From Xiphydria camelus (Eukaryota; Arthropoda; Insecta; Hymenoptera; Xiphydriidae), in the NCBI GenBank assembly GCA_963678675.1, contig OY783197.1, positions 8,807,647-8,871,646 on the forward strand: a stretch of 64,000 bases of DNA. Reading direction: 5' to 3'. The stretch's first letter is position 1. Every line of letters starts with the position of its first letter. The notes beneath the pieces are model-generated. The model did no database searches. It was not told where the DNA came from and worked only from the letters and a program-made list of their open reading frames with translations. The translations under genes and the position numbers were made by a program. Positions 1-11,095 of the stretch are shown piece after piece.

Positions 1-91
1 GAGTGGGTTTTTAGATTGAAATTAGAATTTAAAGTATAGAATTTTTAAATTAAATATAATTTATTTTTTGAAATTTTATATGTCATATTTG

Positions 92-520
92 GATAGATGA
101 TAATTAAATCTACCAATTTTTGAAATCATAGTATCAAGCTCAGCACTTTTTCACTTGACAAATCGGACTGCGTATCGTGTTTCAAATTTTAAAAAGCATT
201 ATTTTAAAATGTATATGTTCTTTCTGGCTTAAAAATAAACACAGCGAAAAATAGACGGCAGTCTTCGACGAAGATGATTTTTTCGATATGAATGCAGAAA
301 CTGATCAAAATTCTGTACATTTTAAACATTAAAAAACATAATCCGGATAGATGATAATTAAATCTACCAATTTTTGAAATCATAGTATCAAGCTCAGCGC
401 TGTTTCATTTGACAAATCGGACGGCGTATCATGTTTCAAATTTTAAAAAGCATTATTTTAAAATGTATATGTTCTGGCTTCAAAATAAACGCCGCGAAAA
501 ATTGACCGCAGTCTTCTAAT
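92..520. repeat. Direct repeat, about 252-bp spacing, two copies
   Basis: Two near-identical copies begin at about 94 and 345 (GGATAGATGATAATTAAATC). They share the segments GCGTATCGTGTTTCAAATTT or GCGTATCATGTTTCAAATTT and a run ending in AAAATAAAC. A third, diverged copy begins near 920 and is interrupted at about 1010, resuming near 5125 (GTATATG...GCTTAAAAAGAAAC). The third copy therefore records the empty site of the large element at about 1010-5125. No coding capacity is visible. Confidence 0.75.
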
Positions 521-919
521 TATTTTAATTAAAATTATTTAGGGACATTATGTAAGTAGTGGGGAGAGTCGGGTAATTGTGCGCAGCGGCTAATCGTGCG
601 CATGTCTTTCTTTCCACAACCGGATGAGTAAAATGAAACCGTTAAGTTAAAAATGTATGAGAATAAGCGTGCTGATACTAATGAATAATGATTACGAATC
701 TTAATTTAAAATTTTTTGAAAATAACTTAGAAAGGCGGATTCTGACTCCCGAATCCGACATTTTTAAAATTAACATTTATTTTGATCTGTTTTCGTGTAC
801 ATGTCAGTTTTCAGTGGCGCTGATTTCGAATCAAACCTTCAAATTTTAGTGAACAATAATATTTTTCAAGTGAAATTAGAATTGAAGGCATGGAATTTTA
901 AAATTAAATGAAAGAATCA
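521..919. other. AT-rich DNA, no gene seen
   Basis: No convincing coding signal. The string GGGGAGAGTCGGGTAATTGT near 560 looks like a transposon terminus, but I found no inverted partner. A short string at about 659 (GAGAATAAGCGTGCTGAT) recurs at about 13574, just after the Helitron remnant, so both may be fragments of one repeat family. Confidence 0.4.
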
Positions 920-1379
920 TAATTGAACTCATTGTATTGAGCCCAGCGCAGTTAAAACTTGCCAGATCGTACGGCGTATCGTGTTTATCATTTTACAAAG
1001 CAGTACTATCTCACTACATGTCACTACAAACCGGCCTCTCGATGAAACGTCTTAAAATAATACGGAAAAGTATCTTATTGCGTAAAATAAGACGGTTAAG
1101 TGTATTGATCAGAAATTCAAGACACTTAACCGTCTTATTTCAAGACGTTTGTCTGTCTTTTCTCAAAAAGACATTTATTTTCCGTCTAAAATCATAAGAC
1201 ACATGGTACTGTCTTAAGATAAAGACGCTTAATCGTCTTAAAGTAAGACACTTCTTCAGGTATAAGACATTTAAATGAATAAGTTGCTTAAAATAGTAAG
1301 ACACTTACACAAGTAATACACTTCAAACGTCTTGTTACCTGTGACGTCAAGCATCATTATTCACATGTAACCTTAGATA

Positions 1380-1800
1380 TACACTACCCCCGAAAAGTTT
1401 TCAGTCACCCTCAAAAGGGCTTTGAGTGAATGAAATTTGAGCGGTTGATTATATTGGAAACGAAGCAAGATAGATTAAAAACCTTCAAACAAAATTTCAT
1501 TTGACTGACAATTAAAGAAACACATCGAGCATGACAGTTCATTTTCACGTTCAATTCTATTCATTGTCAATGTCAACACATCAGCCGAATTTGTATCCTT
1601 TATTTCTTTTTATTATTTGTTAATAAAAAAATGTCTACATCAGCCGTATATGTCGCGTACCGCTTACAGAAAATTTGTACACTCTCTCTTTACTCAAGTA
1701 ACGCCGGTCCCGAGGAAAAAACCGACGAGCGCACTCTACTGCACATGACGTGTACCGTTCGGTTTTCGGCTCGGTTGGAACAGGGTTTAGCGTACTTTAC
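1380..1800. other. Interior of the large element, no gene seen
   Basis: Unremarkable AT-rich sequence. The only open frame, about 1631-1816, is short and has no recognisable motif; I regard it as chance. Confidence 0.4.
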
Positions 1801-1801
1801 T

Positions 1802-1978
1802 GGGGCCCCTTTCTAGAACTCGCTCGTATCTTTGCGTGCACGCATCTTAGCGAATAGACCAATCAGGATCAAGTATTCCGTTGTCCGTAACCCCACCACA
1901 ACGGAATACTTGATCCTGATTGGTCTATTCGCTAAGATGCGTGCACGCAGATACGAGCGAGTTCGAGAAAGGGGCCCC
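1802..1978. mobile_element. Palindromic MITE, about 82-bp near-perfect arms
   Basis: The arms read GGGGCCCCTTTCTAGAACTC and its near-perfect complement, closed by a loop of about 13 bases around 1885-1897. A fragment of the same arm (AATAGACCAATCAGGATCAA) recurs at about 57998, so this is a dispersed family. Transcribed, it would form a long hairpin RNA. No target duplication could be fixed. Confidence 0.8.
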
Positions 1979-2160
1979 TGTACTGTTAGGTAACGGGAGC
2001 TTCCCCTCCTTTTTCGACCTCACCTCAACTCACTTTCTGTAAAATTCAACGCGGCCAATAAGCACGTCATTTTCCGGAGGTTGTTTGCTGTGCATGTTTT
2101 GCTGTGCAAAAATGTCGAAAAAGAAAAAAGAAAAAACAGTGTTTTGTGCATTATAGGCCG

Positions 2161-4326
2161 AGAGCCAGCGACAGCCAGACCTTCGTTATTTTATAAAAGC
2201 TGAAAGTTTCTCAGTGTATGTCCCTAATAGAGGTAAGAACGATCCCCGAATATGAAGTTTGGATCATGGTGGCTTTGGCAGGTAACAGGTGGCAAAGGTG
2301 TAAAAAAATGGACCTCACTTTCGTTAAAGTATAAAGCTCAGTTTTTATATATTTTATTCGGAATAATATTAGAAATCACGTCGTCCATTGCCAGACACTT
2401 AGTATAGTTCCAACCCCCTGCCAGACACCCTTAAACTATAATAAATTGTAATTAAACTTTCGTCATAGTATAAAAGCTAAATTTTATATATGTTATTTGG
2501 GGAACTATCAAAAGATGTTTCCTCAGTAGCCAGACAGTTTCGATGGTTCCTACATCTTTCCAAACACATTGAAAGTCTGCCGTAGTATAGTATAAGTGCG
2601 AGCGCGCGAGGCACTATATATATACAAGCGGGTGCGAGTGAAATAGTGAGTTCTCGGTCTATTGCAATCTTTTGTTGCGCATCTTTCATTTACTCAGTAT
2701 CATATGTTCAATAGTGTTTTTTGGATTTATGGGAAAATTTAATTATATAGAATTATTTATGACTAAAAAATAAATTTTCAAAAAATGATTCAGTAGAATT
2801 TTCATGTCAATAAATCAATGCAACAAAAATTTAATAAATTAATCAATAATGTTTTGATATGATTACTGGATTTAAAGAAATATTTAATGATTTTCAAGCC
2901 CAAGAGCCAGCGACAGCTAGACCTTCATTATTTTATAAAGGCTGAAAGTTTGTCAGTGTATGTCCCCAATAGAGGTAAGACCGATCTCCGACTATGAAGT
3001 TTGGATCATGGTAACTTTGGCAGGTAACAGGTGGCAAAGGTGTAAAAAAATGGACCTCAACTTCGTTAAAGTATAAAGAGAGCTCAGTTTTTATATATTT
3101 TATTCGGAATAATATTAGAAATCATGTCGTCCATTGCTAGATACTTAGTATGGTTCCAACCCCCTGCCAGACACCCTTAAACTATAATAAATTGTAATTA
3201 TACTTTCGTCATAGTATAAAAGCTAAATTTTATATATGTTATTTAGAGAACTATCAGAAGATGTTTCCTCAGTAGCCAGACAGTTTTGATGGTTCCTACA
3301 ACTTGCCAGACACATTGAAAATCTGCCGTAGGTGCGAGCGCGAGGAACTATATGTATGTATATGCAAGCGGGTGCGAGTGAAATAGTGAGTTCGGTCTAT
3401 TGCGATCTTTTGTTGCGCATCTTTCATTTACTCAGTATCATGTGTTGAACAGTGTTTTTTGGATTTATCGGAAAATTTAATTATATAGAATTATTTATGA
3501 CTAAGAAATAAATTTTCAAAAAATGATTCAGTAGAATTTTCATGTCAATAAATCAATGCAACAAAAATTTAATAAATTAATCAATAATGTTTTGATATGA
3601 TTTCAAATATGTATTACTGAATTCAAAGAAATATTTAATGATTTTCATCGTTGTCGTCGATATCTTCATTATCTTCGTCACTACTACTCCACTCCGTGGC
3701 AAAATAAATGTTACATGACACCTTTATCCACATGTGTCTTCAATTAAATTTTCCGATAAATCCAAAAAACACTGTTCAACACATGATACTGAGTAAATGA
3801 AAGATGCGCAACAAAAGATCGCAATAGACCGGGGACTCGCTATTTCACTCGCACCCGCTCTTGTATATATATAGTGCCTCGCGCGCTCGCACTTATACTA
3901 TACTACGGCAGACTTTCAATGTGTTTGGCAAGATGTAGGAACCATCGAAACTGTCTGGCTACTGAGGAAACATCTTTTGATAGTTCCCCAAATAACATAT
4001 ATAAAATTTAGCTTTTATACTATGACGAAAGTTTAATTACAATTTATTATAGTTTAAGGGTGTCTGGCAGGGGGTTGGAACCATACTAAGTGTCTGGCAA
4101 TGGACGACGTGATTTCTAATATTATTCCAAATAAAATATATAAAAACTGAGCTTTATACTTTAACGAAAGTAAGGTCCATTTTTTACACCTTTGCCACAT
4201 GTTACCTGCCAAAGCCACCATGATCCAAACTTCATATTCGGGGATCGTTCTTACCTCTATTAGGGACATACACTGAGAAACTTTCAGCCTTTATAAAATA
4301 ACGAAGGTCTGGCTGTCGCTGGCTCT
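2161..4326. repeat. Three-copy repeat block: two direct, one inverted
   Basis: Copy A (2161-2898) and copy B (2903-3648) are direct repeats of about 740 bases starting AGAGCCAGCGACAG. Copy C (about 3741-4326) is the same sequence inverted, ending in the complement of that start. Block B to C is a foldback with arms of nearly 600 bases. Open frames in the copies (for example 4054-4269 on the minus strand) are broken in the sister copies, so they are probably not genes. Confidence 0.85.
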
Positions 4327-4336
4327 CGCTCTATTA

Positions 4337-4547
4337 GGTCAACGGCGCAAGTGTGTTAGATTTCTCTCACGAGATAATCAGCCTGACGCTGAAGTTGTGT
4401 TGGAAGAGTTTAAGAAATTATGTGCTCGCGATCCAGCATTGTTTGATGATAGCAAACACAGACATTATCATTAAAAAAAAACATCAAGCATCGGACATGT
4501 GGTATGATGCGGATGACAGCATAATTGATGACCATAGTGAATTGTAA
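4337..4547 (+). pseudogene. C-terminal exon of an unidentified, probably transposon, protein
   Basis: From a possible splice acceptor (TTAG at 4333-4336) one frame reads through VRFLSRDNQPDAEVVLEEFK and later LFDDSKHRHYH, then stops at an A-run near 4472. The next frame continues as HQASDMWYDADDSIIDDHSE to TAA at 4545-4547. One single-base indel in the A-run would unite the two. AATAAA-type signals follow at about 4570 and 4598. The acidic, composition-balanced sequence looks coding, but I do not recognise the family. It lies inside the AAGACG element and may be the end of its own protein. Confidence 0.45.
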
Positions 4548-4559
4548 ATACATTTTTAT

Positions 4560-4940
4560 TTCATGTTGGAATAAATTTTGTTTTCTCAATCACCAATAAA
4601 GTGAAAACAATATAATTCTGGATTTTTCATTTAAATAACTAAAAATACCTTTCCCTTAGAGATATACATTCATCATTACTTCAATATTTTTATTAGTATT
4701 AGTGAAATTTTTTGACGCGATGTGTTTATTTCAGAGTGTTTCGATTTGTGAGAGCTGGATTCATTGTGGATTTGAATACATTTCCAACGAATTTCTTTAA
4801 TATCGAACTTTATAATATTACTCTGATGAGAAAAATTATTACATTTTCGATGTTTATTGACTCGCCTGTAATGTATTCATATTGACTATGAATAATTTCG
4901 CGCTCACATATACGTTTGAAAATTATACATTTGTGTATAA
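4560..4940. other. AT-rich interior and 3' flank, no gene seen
   Basis: Sequence between the coding tail and the right-hand iterons; nothing recognisable on either strand. Confidence 0.4.
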
Positions 4941-5230
4941 TTATTGCAAGACGTTTTTAGAGTCTTATATTCCAATACATCTAACTGTCTTAGTATAAGA
5001 CGTTTGAAGTGTCTTATTGTAAGACACTTACAGTGTCTTAACGTATTAAGACGGTATTAAACGTCTTAAAAGTAACCTCAAGTTTTAAGACATGTAGGTG
5101 TCTTAAAATAAGACGGTTGAGTTAGTAGTGTATATGTTTTTTTTTTGCTTAAAAAGAAACGCGGCGAAAAATTGACGGCAATCTTCGACGAATACTATGC
5201 GATGAATACGACGAGAGCGGGACGAAAGAA

Positions 5231-6362
5231 CACAGCTCCACAAAAAAAATCGAAAAAATGTTTCCTCTGACCAGACCAGTATATCTTTATGTTTTTGGGG
5301 TCGCGGAATCCGAATCCGGTGTCCGTTTGTCTTCATCACGTCACGTTCAAGGTCATTTCAAGGACAAATCCTGGAAAAATAATCAAATCGATTCAAATTA
5401 TTATTCCTATATATTTTTGGGGTCGCTGAATCTGAATCCGGTGTCCGTTTGTTTCCATCACGTCACGTTCAAGGTCATTTCAAGGACAAATCCTGGAAAA
5501 ATAATCAAATCGATTCAAATTATCATTCCTATATATTTTTGAGGTCGCTGAATCTGAATCCGGTATCCGTTTGTCTCCATTACGTCACATTTTCTTTTAA
5601 TCTCAAAAACCATCAATAGATCATGATTTTCAAAAAGTTAATGGACCTAAACCAAATTCGCTATAGGGGTTTTTGGGTCGCTGATCACGAATCTGAAATC
5701 GGATTTCAAAAATTCAAGATGGCGGATCCAATATGGCGGACGAGATTTTTTAAAATCGCCGGATTCATGCCGAATTTGGTATAAGAGGGTTTTTTGGGTC
5801 GCTGATCATGAATCTGAAGTCAGTTTTAAAAAATTCAAGATGGATCCAATATGGAGGACGAGATTTTCGAAAATTTTGAATTTTTGTAAATATAATTTCA
5901 TATTCGTCATCAGCGATCGAAAAAACCCCTCTATACCAAATTTGGTATGAATCCGTCGATTTTCGAAAATCTCATCCTCCATATTGGATCCATCATCTTG
6001 AATGTTTTAAATCTGACTACAGATTCATGATCAGCGACCCAAAAAACACCCTTACACTAAATTCGGCATGAATCCGTCGATTTTCAAAAATCTCGTCCGC
6101 CATATTGGATCCGCCATCTTAAATTTTTTAAATCCGATTTCAGATTCGTGATCAGCGACCCAAAAAACTCCCTATAGCGAATTTGGTTTAAGTCCATTAA
6201 CTTTTTGAAAATCATGATCTATTGATGATTTTTTGAGATTAAAAAAAAATGTGACGTGATGGAGACAAACGGACACCGGATTCGGATTCAGCGACCCTAA
6301 AAACAAAGATATACTGGTCTGGTCAGAGGAAGCATTTTTTCGATTTTTTTTGTGGAGCTGTG
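5231..6362. mobile_element. Foldback element with CACAG termini
   Basis: The left end (CACAGCTCCACAAAAAAAAT) and the right end (ATTTTTTTTGTGGAGCTGTG) are inverted repeats, and the similarity runs inward for hundreds of bases (left GGTCGCGGAATCCGAATCCG, right complement). The centre is itself palindromic: about 5640-5930 pairs with about 5930-6190. The subsequence GGTCGCTGAATCCGAATCCG with CGTCACGTTCAAGGTCATTT repeats in tandem on the left arm (about 5285, 5428, 5543). It abuts the next element with no spacer. No coding capacity is seen. Confidence 0.75.
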
Positions 6363-6931
6363 CACAGGCACACAAAAAAATTCCTGTTCCCGTAACCAGA
6401 CCTATATATCTTCATGTTTTTGAGGTCGCTGAATCCGAATCCGGTATCCGTTTGTCTCCATCACGTCACGTTCAACGTCATTTCAAGGTCAAATCCTGGA
6501 AAAATAGTCAAATCGATTCAAATTATTATTCCTATATATTTTTGGGGTCGCTGAATCCAAATCCGATGTCCGTTTGATCCGACAAGGTCAAATTCAAGGT
6601 CATTTCAAGGTCAAATGTATTTATTCTCCCAAAAATGAATTTGTTTACTGCAGATTCTGAAAGAACGGGAAATTTTACGTCTAGATGTGTATCCAATTTC
6701 TTTTGATAACAACCCCTAAGATAATTTCAAGGTCACTTTATATTATTGTATGGAAGGTTCATATGACAATTGCAAAAATAAGAAAATGTGTCTTCACGAG
6801 AATAAACTACCACGTCAATATGTTTTCGAAGTCACTGAGTTAGAATCCGAGGTTCGTTTGCCACCAGTATGTCAGGGTCAAGTTCACTTCAAGGTCAAAT
6901 CCAGCAAAAATGTTCAAATCTTTTCGCATCA

Positions 6932-9138
6932 TCACTCCGTTATACTTTTGGAGTCGCTGGAACGTGCATTTTGTATTTCACTTGCTACTTCTTCATCGTT
7001 TCGCCTTCTTTTATAACGTACTCGTTTATTCTCAAAAGATCTGTGCAAGGGATTTCTCTTGCGTTTTTTTCCTTTTTCCGCGCTTTCTCTCTGCAACATC
7101 CAACAGAAATCTGCCATCATGTTTTCATTCCATCTGCCCTGAAATCTTCGTTCTACATCTTTAAAATCTTAATGGAAACGTTCTCCTTGTTCTTCACTGA
7201 AATTGCCAACGTTATCTGGAAATTCGTCCACATGACTGTCCATCATATGTAATTTTAAACTCATGTTACATTCCAATCTCCTGAAATTCTCAATTATGTC
7301 AGATATTATTTTGTTGTAGTCCGAGCTCTTATCATTGCCTAGAAAATTACTACATACTTTCTTGAAGCTGACCCACGCATTCTTCTCAATAGAGCTCATT
7401 TGAGTTACGAAGTGATTGTCTCTAAACAGTTTTCTGATCTGAGGTCCATCGAATACTCCCGCGCCTACTTTAGCATCAGATAGACCTGGAAATTGATCTC
7501 GTAAGTATTTGTAACAATCGCTTTCTTTATTCAACGCTTTGACGAAGTGTTTCATAAGTCCTTACTTTCTATGTAATAGAAGTATCAATACCTTCTTTGA
7601 ATCTATCAACGGCTGCTGTAAGATATTGTCGGATTCTACAACGAAGGATGTTCTAGGTTCCCAAACCTTTTTCACGTAATGATTTTGTTTATCTCTACTA
7701 TCCCATTTACAAAGATAACACGGTTTTTTTGTATAGCCAGATTGCTGTCCCAGAATCATTGTGAGGATTTTTAAATCTCCGCAAACTTGCCATTTGTGGT
7801 CATCATATTTTATTGCTGCTAATAGAGTTTTCAAACATTCATACGATTCATTCATAACAGTCGAATGCGCAACTGGTATTGGTGCGTATACATTAGTATT
7901 GTGGAGTAAGACTGCTTTGAGACTACGTTTACTAGAATCGATAAAAAGTCTCCATTGATCAGCACTATAAGTATCGGGCTTTAATTCGTCAATTAATCCT
8001 TTGACATTATTACAATAAACGAGAGACTTATTTGAATTAAGAGAGAAAAAGCTCCTCAATTTTTTTCTCTTGTCCTGTAAAACGTTACCTTCGTTTTCTT
8101 CTCTCTCTTCAGCAGATTTCTCTTTTTCAACGTAGAAGCACAGTACTCGGCAACATGTTTCGGCAATCCCATGTTACGAATGAAATCGTTCAGTTCTTCC
8201 TGTGAGAACAATTGAGGCTTTTTATTCTTACAACCCGTTGGAACGTATTCATGAGAATCATCTTCAGTTTCACTTTCTTCATCATTCGTTTGGCCATCTT
8301 CGCTGCCACTTTCATTTCCGCTCATATATCTCTCATCGTCATTATCAGTTTCATTTTCACTCATGTAACTTTCATCTTCGCTATCACTTCCACTCATATA
8401 GCTCTTATCTCTATTATTATCATCGTACTGTTCATCCTCATTCACACAATCTCTACGCTGATCTATATTTTCTCTTTCAACGTTTGCTTTAATCTCGTCT
8501 ATTTCCATTCCATCTGAACTAAAATTCCGTTTGTTTGTATTGTCCTCGTTGGAAATAACAGGTAGTATGACACTCGTAACGTTAGCATACTTTATATGTG
8601 ATTTATTTTTCATATTGTACCCAATTAGATATGTTTTGCAGAAATAACAATCTTTTCTATATTGCGCTTTGGTCCAATGTATTGGTATAAGAAAATTGAG
8701 ATATTTCTTGTCTCGAGATTTATCATAACGATGAAACATTGTGTTACAAGAAGCACAAATGATGTGTGGTACCCAATCATTACCTTCATCTATCATGTTC
8801 AAATCAAAACAATCCTTATACATATTACTTATACGCTCTGAAATACGTTTGCGATTCTTTGATGCTTCATACTTACCACAAACATGGCAAAATGAATCTG
8901 GATCCTTATTGCATATGTGATTCGAACTTGTAGTGATAGACTCTACAGTAGCCAAGTTTTCCACCAATGCAGAGCTGCGGTCGCTTGATGACGACGATTG
9001 CGGGCCCGCTTGCTTACCCAGACCAACCGCCGATACTGGGGTTCCTTTTGAGAACCCCTGTATCGTAAGACATTTCCGTGTGCCTGCCATGACGGCTTGG
9101 ACGCCTTCATCCAGGGATTTTGCCGGAAAAATAAACAA
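6932..9138 (-). pseudogene. Broken ORF of a widespread animal transposon-associated protein family
   Basis: Reading down the minus strand from the ATG at 9138, a cysteine-rich N-terminus (CHVCGKYEASKNRKRISE, then CASCNTMFHRY and CYFCKTYL) is followed by an acidic serine-rich stretch. The conserved core follows: WRLFIDSSKRSLKAVLLHN, GQQSGYTKKPCYLCKWDSR, FDGPQIRKLF, and EEQGERFH...GRW...MADFCW. This pattern occurs in uncharacterised proteins repeated in many arthropod and cnidarian genomes; the superfamily name is unknown to me. Three lesions: a one-base loss in an A-run near 8062, a TAA at 7562-7564 where LHxKLGLMK is expected, and a TAA at 7169-7171 just after GERFH. It is an inactive copy. 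The start at 9138 may belong to an acquired 5' segment. Confidence 0.75.
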
Positions 9139-9259
9139 TAAAAAAACCGTTGCCCGCCGTCACCGCGTGGAGGTACCCTGGGTGCAGGCACACCACACAT
9201 ATTCGCTGTATTAAATTTACAACGATGAGCTCCAATTCTCTTGAATTGAGAGATCACGT

Positions 9260-9582
9260 GACTGGATTAACAAATTTATTTTGCGGTACGAGAACAGATT
9301 TATTCTCGCTCGGAACTGAGTGAGTTGATGCATGGAAAAAAAAAGGTGTGAGTGCCGTTGTACTCACGGAGAATGTGGAAACATCTTACAATTATCTGCG
9401 GTCCGAGTTTAATTGGGGAATATGACGTCGTAGTTCGACATAAAGAAGTTTAATTTTTTCTATAATAAAATATTTATTATTATTATATTAGATTTATAAC
9501 TTACTAGCAGCCCGTCCCGGCTTCGCATGGGTAGATTGTGGATTGATTTTGTCCGTCCACCATTGTTTAAATACATTTTTAA
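9260..9582. other. No gene seen between transposon ORF and inner element
   Basis: Ordinary sequence with an AT-rich stretch near 9460-9500. The string ACTAGCAGCCCGTCCCGGCT at about 9504 resembles the conserved end of repeats common in arthropods, but I cannot assign it. Confidence 0.35.
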
Positions 9583-10213
9583 TACAAAACTTTTAGTATT
9601 TGTCCCGGGCTACGCAATGGTCATATTGGATTTGACCTTGACCATGACCTTCAAGGTTATATCAAGGTCAAATTAATTTTTTTTCACGTTCAAATGTGTC
9701 CTTGACCATTTTTTTCATGTTATCTTTATTGTCAGCGGAGGTCAAATTTAGGTCAAGTATAGTTCGACTTTTTGAACACCCTGTATAAGATTTACTAACT
9801 CAGAAACCTTCGCGGATATTCGTCCAACTGTTCCCCAAATTTTCCTCGCAATCGGATGAACGGTTTAGGAAGGCAAAATAATCATCCGTACCGGTACTTT
9901 TTGAACACCCTGTATAAGATTTACTAACTCAGAAACCTTCGCGGGCATGCGTCCAACCATTTCCCAACTTTTCATCGCAATCGGATGAACGGTTTAGGAA
10001 GGCATAATAATCATCAGTACCGGTACTTTTTGAACACCTTTTATAAGATTTACTAACTCAGAAACCTTCGCGGGCATGCGTCCAACCATTCCCCAAAGTT
10101 TCATCGTAATAGGATGAATGATTTAGGAAGGCATTTGATATTACCTTGTCACGGTCAAGGTCAAATCCAATACGACCACTGGGTAGCCAAGGGAAAATCC
10201 TTAAAGTTTTGTA
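9583..10213. mobile_element. Non-autonomous TIR element carrying a tandem array
   Basis: The ends TACAAAACTTTTAGTATTTG and the complement of GGGAAAATCCTTAAAGTTTT are inverted repeats continuing through the conserved GGCTACGCAATGGTC and TTTGACCTTGACC stretches. A partial copy of the left end lies at 49335-49560. The interior is mostly the 129-bp tandem array. No coding capacity. Confidence 0.7.
9769..10130. repeat. 129-bp tandem repeat, about 2.8 copies
   Basis: TTTTTGAACACC starts at 9769, 9898 and 10027, an exact 129-base period. Each unit contains CAGAAACCTTCGCGG and a block ending GGTTTAGGAAGGCA. The third unit is the most diverged and ends in GATTTAGGAAGGCA near 10135. Confidence 0.9.
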
Positions 10214-10690
10214 TGAAACATTTTTCTCTAAAATGTTTTTCCGTTGAGATAATCCAGCTTGCGCGAATAGTATGCGCAGTAGCGCCACACACACACTGAC
10301 GCAGTCACATCTACATGACTTACGTCTGACGCTTAATTTCCCAGGAAGGTCGTACCGCAGAGCCATAGCATAGATGTTTACACATCAAAAACTTGGCAGA
10401 TCTCCAAATAGATCTCCGCGTCTTTTAAACGTCAAAGACGTGTACCGCTCAACGGATCGTTCGGTCATGGACGCCGATCCGCGGTAATGCATTGAAGACA
10501 CGAGAGAGCTAGGAAACCGCCATAAACGACAGCCTTCCGACTGACCGCTCCGTCACGGCCTCTCTTACTACAGACCCGAGCCGGCGCGATCGAAGCTCCG
10601 CTATCCACTCCACGTGCGACCCGGCGCCCTATGAGTGGAAACACGTCGATCGGCACTCCCATGGAGGGGGTCAGCTTGGACTTTAGATTA
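10214..10690. other. GC-richer stretch, no gene seen
   Basis: Contains several short open frames on both strands without recognisable motifs. It lies inside the 6363-11087 element, between its inner element and right TIR. Confidence 0.35.
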
Positions 10691-11095
10691 GAACATTTTT
10701 GCTAGATTTAACCTTGAAATGACCTTGGGGGTTATGTTATCAACAAAATTGAATATATATCTAGACGTAAAATTTCCCGTTCTTTCAGAATCTGCAGTCA
10801 AAAATTCATTTTTGGCAGAATAGATATATTTGACCTTGAAATGACCTTGACTTTGACCTTGTCGGATCAAACGGACATCGGATTTGGATTCAGCGACCTC
10901 AAAAATATATAGGAATAATAATTTGAATCGATTTGACTATTTTTTTTTCCAGGATTTGACCTTGAAATGACCTTGAACGTGACGTGATGGAGACAAACGG
11001 ACACCGGATTCGGATTCAGCAACCTCAAAAACATAAAGATATACTGGTCTGGTTCCGAGAACAGGAGCTTTTTTTTGTGTGCCTGTGTTATTTGC

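Larger units (their letters stand above)
1010..5125. mobile_element. Large element with AAGACG-rich inverted subterminal repeats
   Basis: The left flank (about 1040-1330) and, in inverted orientation, the right flank (about 4945-5125) are packed with short iterons of the type AAGACG and AAGACAC with their complements (TAAGACGGTTAAGTG, AAGACACTTAACCGTCTTA). The surrounding direct repeat is cut at about 1010 and resumes at about 5125, which supports a single insertion. The interior holds a perfect hairpin (1802-1978), a direct/inverted repeat block (2161-4326) and a short coding tail (4337-4547). I cannot assign a superfamily; exact termini and target duplication are uncertain. Confidence 0.55.
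6363..11087. mobile_element. 4.7-kb element, long TIRs, CACAGG termini
   Basis: The left end (CACAGGCACACAAAAAAATT) pairs with the right end (TTTTTTGTGTGCCTGTG at 11087), and similarity extends roughly 350-400 bases inward (about 6363-6740 and 10690-11087). The right flank is TTA; no matching TTA exists on the left because element 5231-6362 abuts there. A relative at 47757-48360 has CACAGG ends and clean TTA duplications, so TTA is likely the normal target. The interior contains the broken minus-strand ORF (6932-9138) and a second inverted-repeat element (9583-10213). Confidence 0.65.

Noticed and set aside
937..1197. 86-codon frame through the AAGACG iterons
   Set aside because: Basic, leucine-rich reading of short iterons; disrupted in the right-hand iteron block.
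8202..8517. Plus-strand frames rich in His/Phe opposite the acidic part of the broken transposon ORF
   Set aside because: Antisense shadows of GAA/GAT-rich coding sequence; no independent motifs.
6363..11087. Possible Polinton/Maverick because of the long TIRs
   Set aside because: Far too short, no polymerase, integrase or capsid genes, and the likely target is TTA rather than 6 bp.
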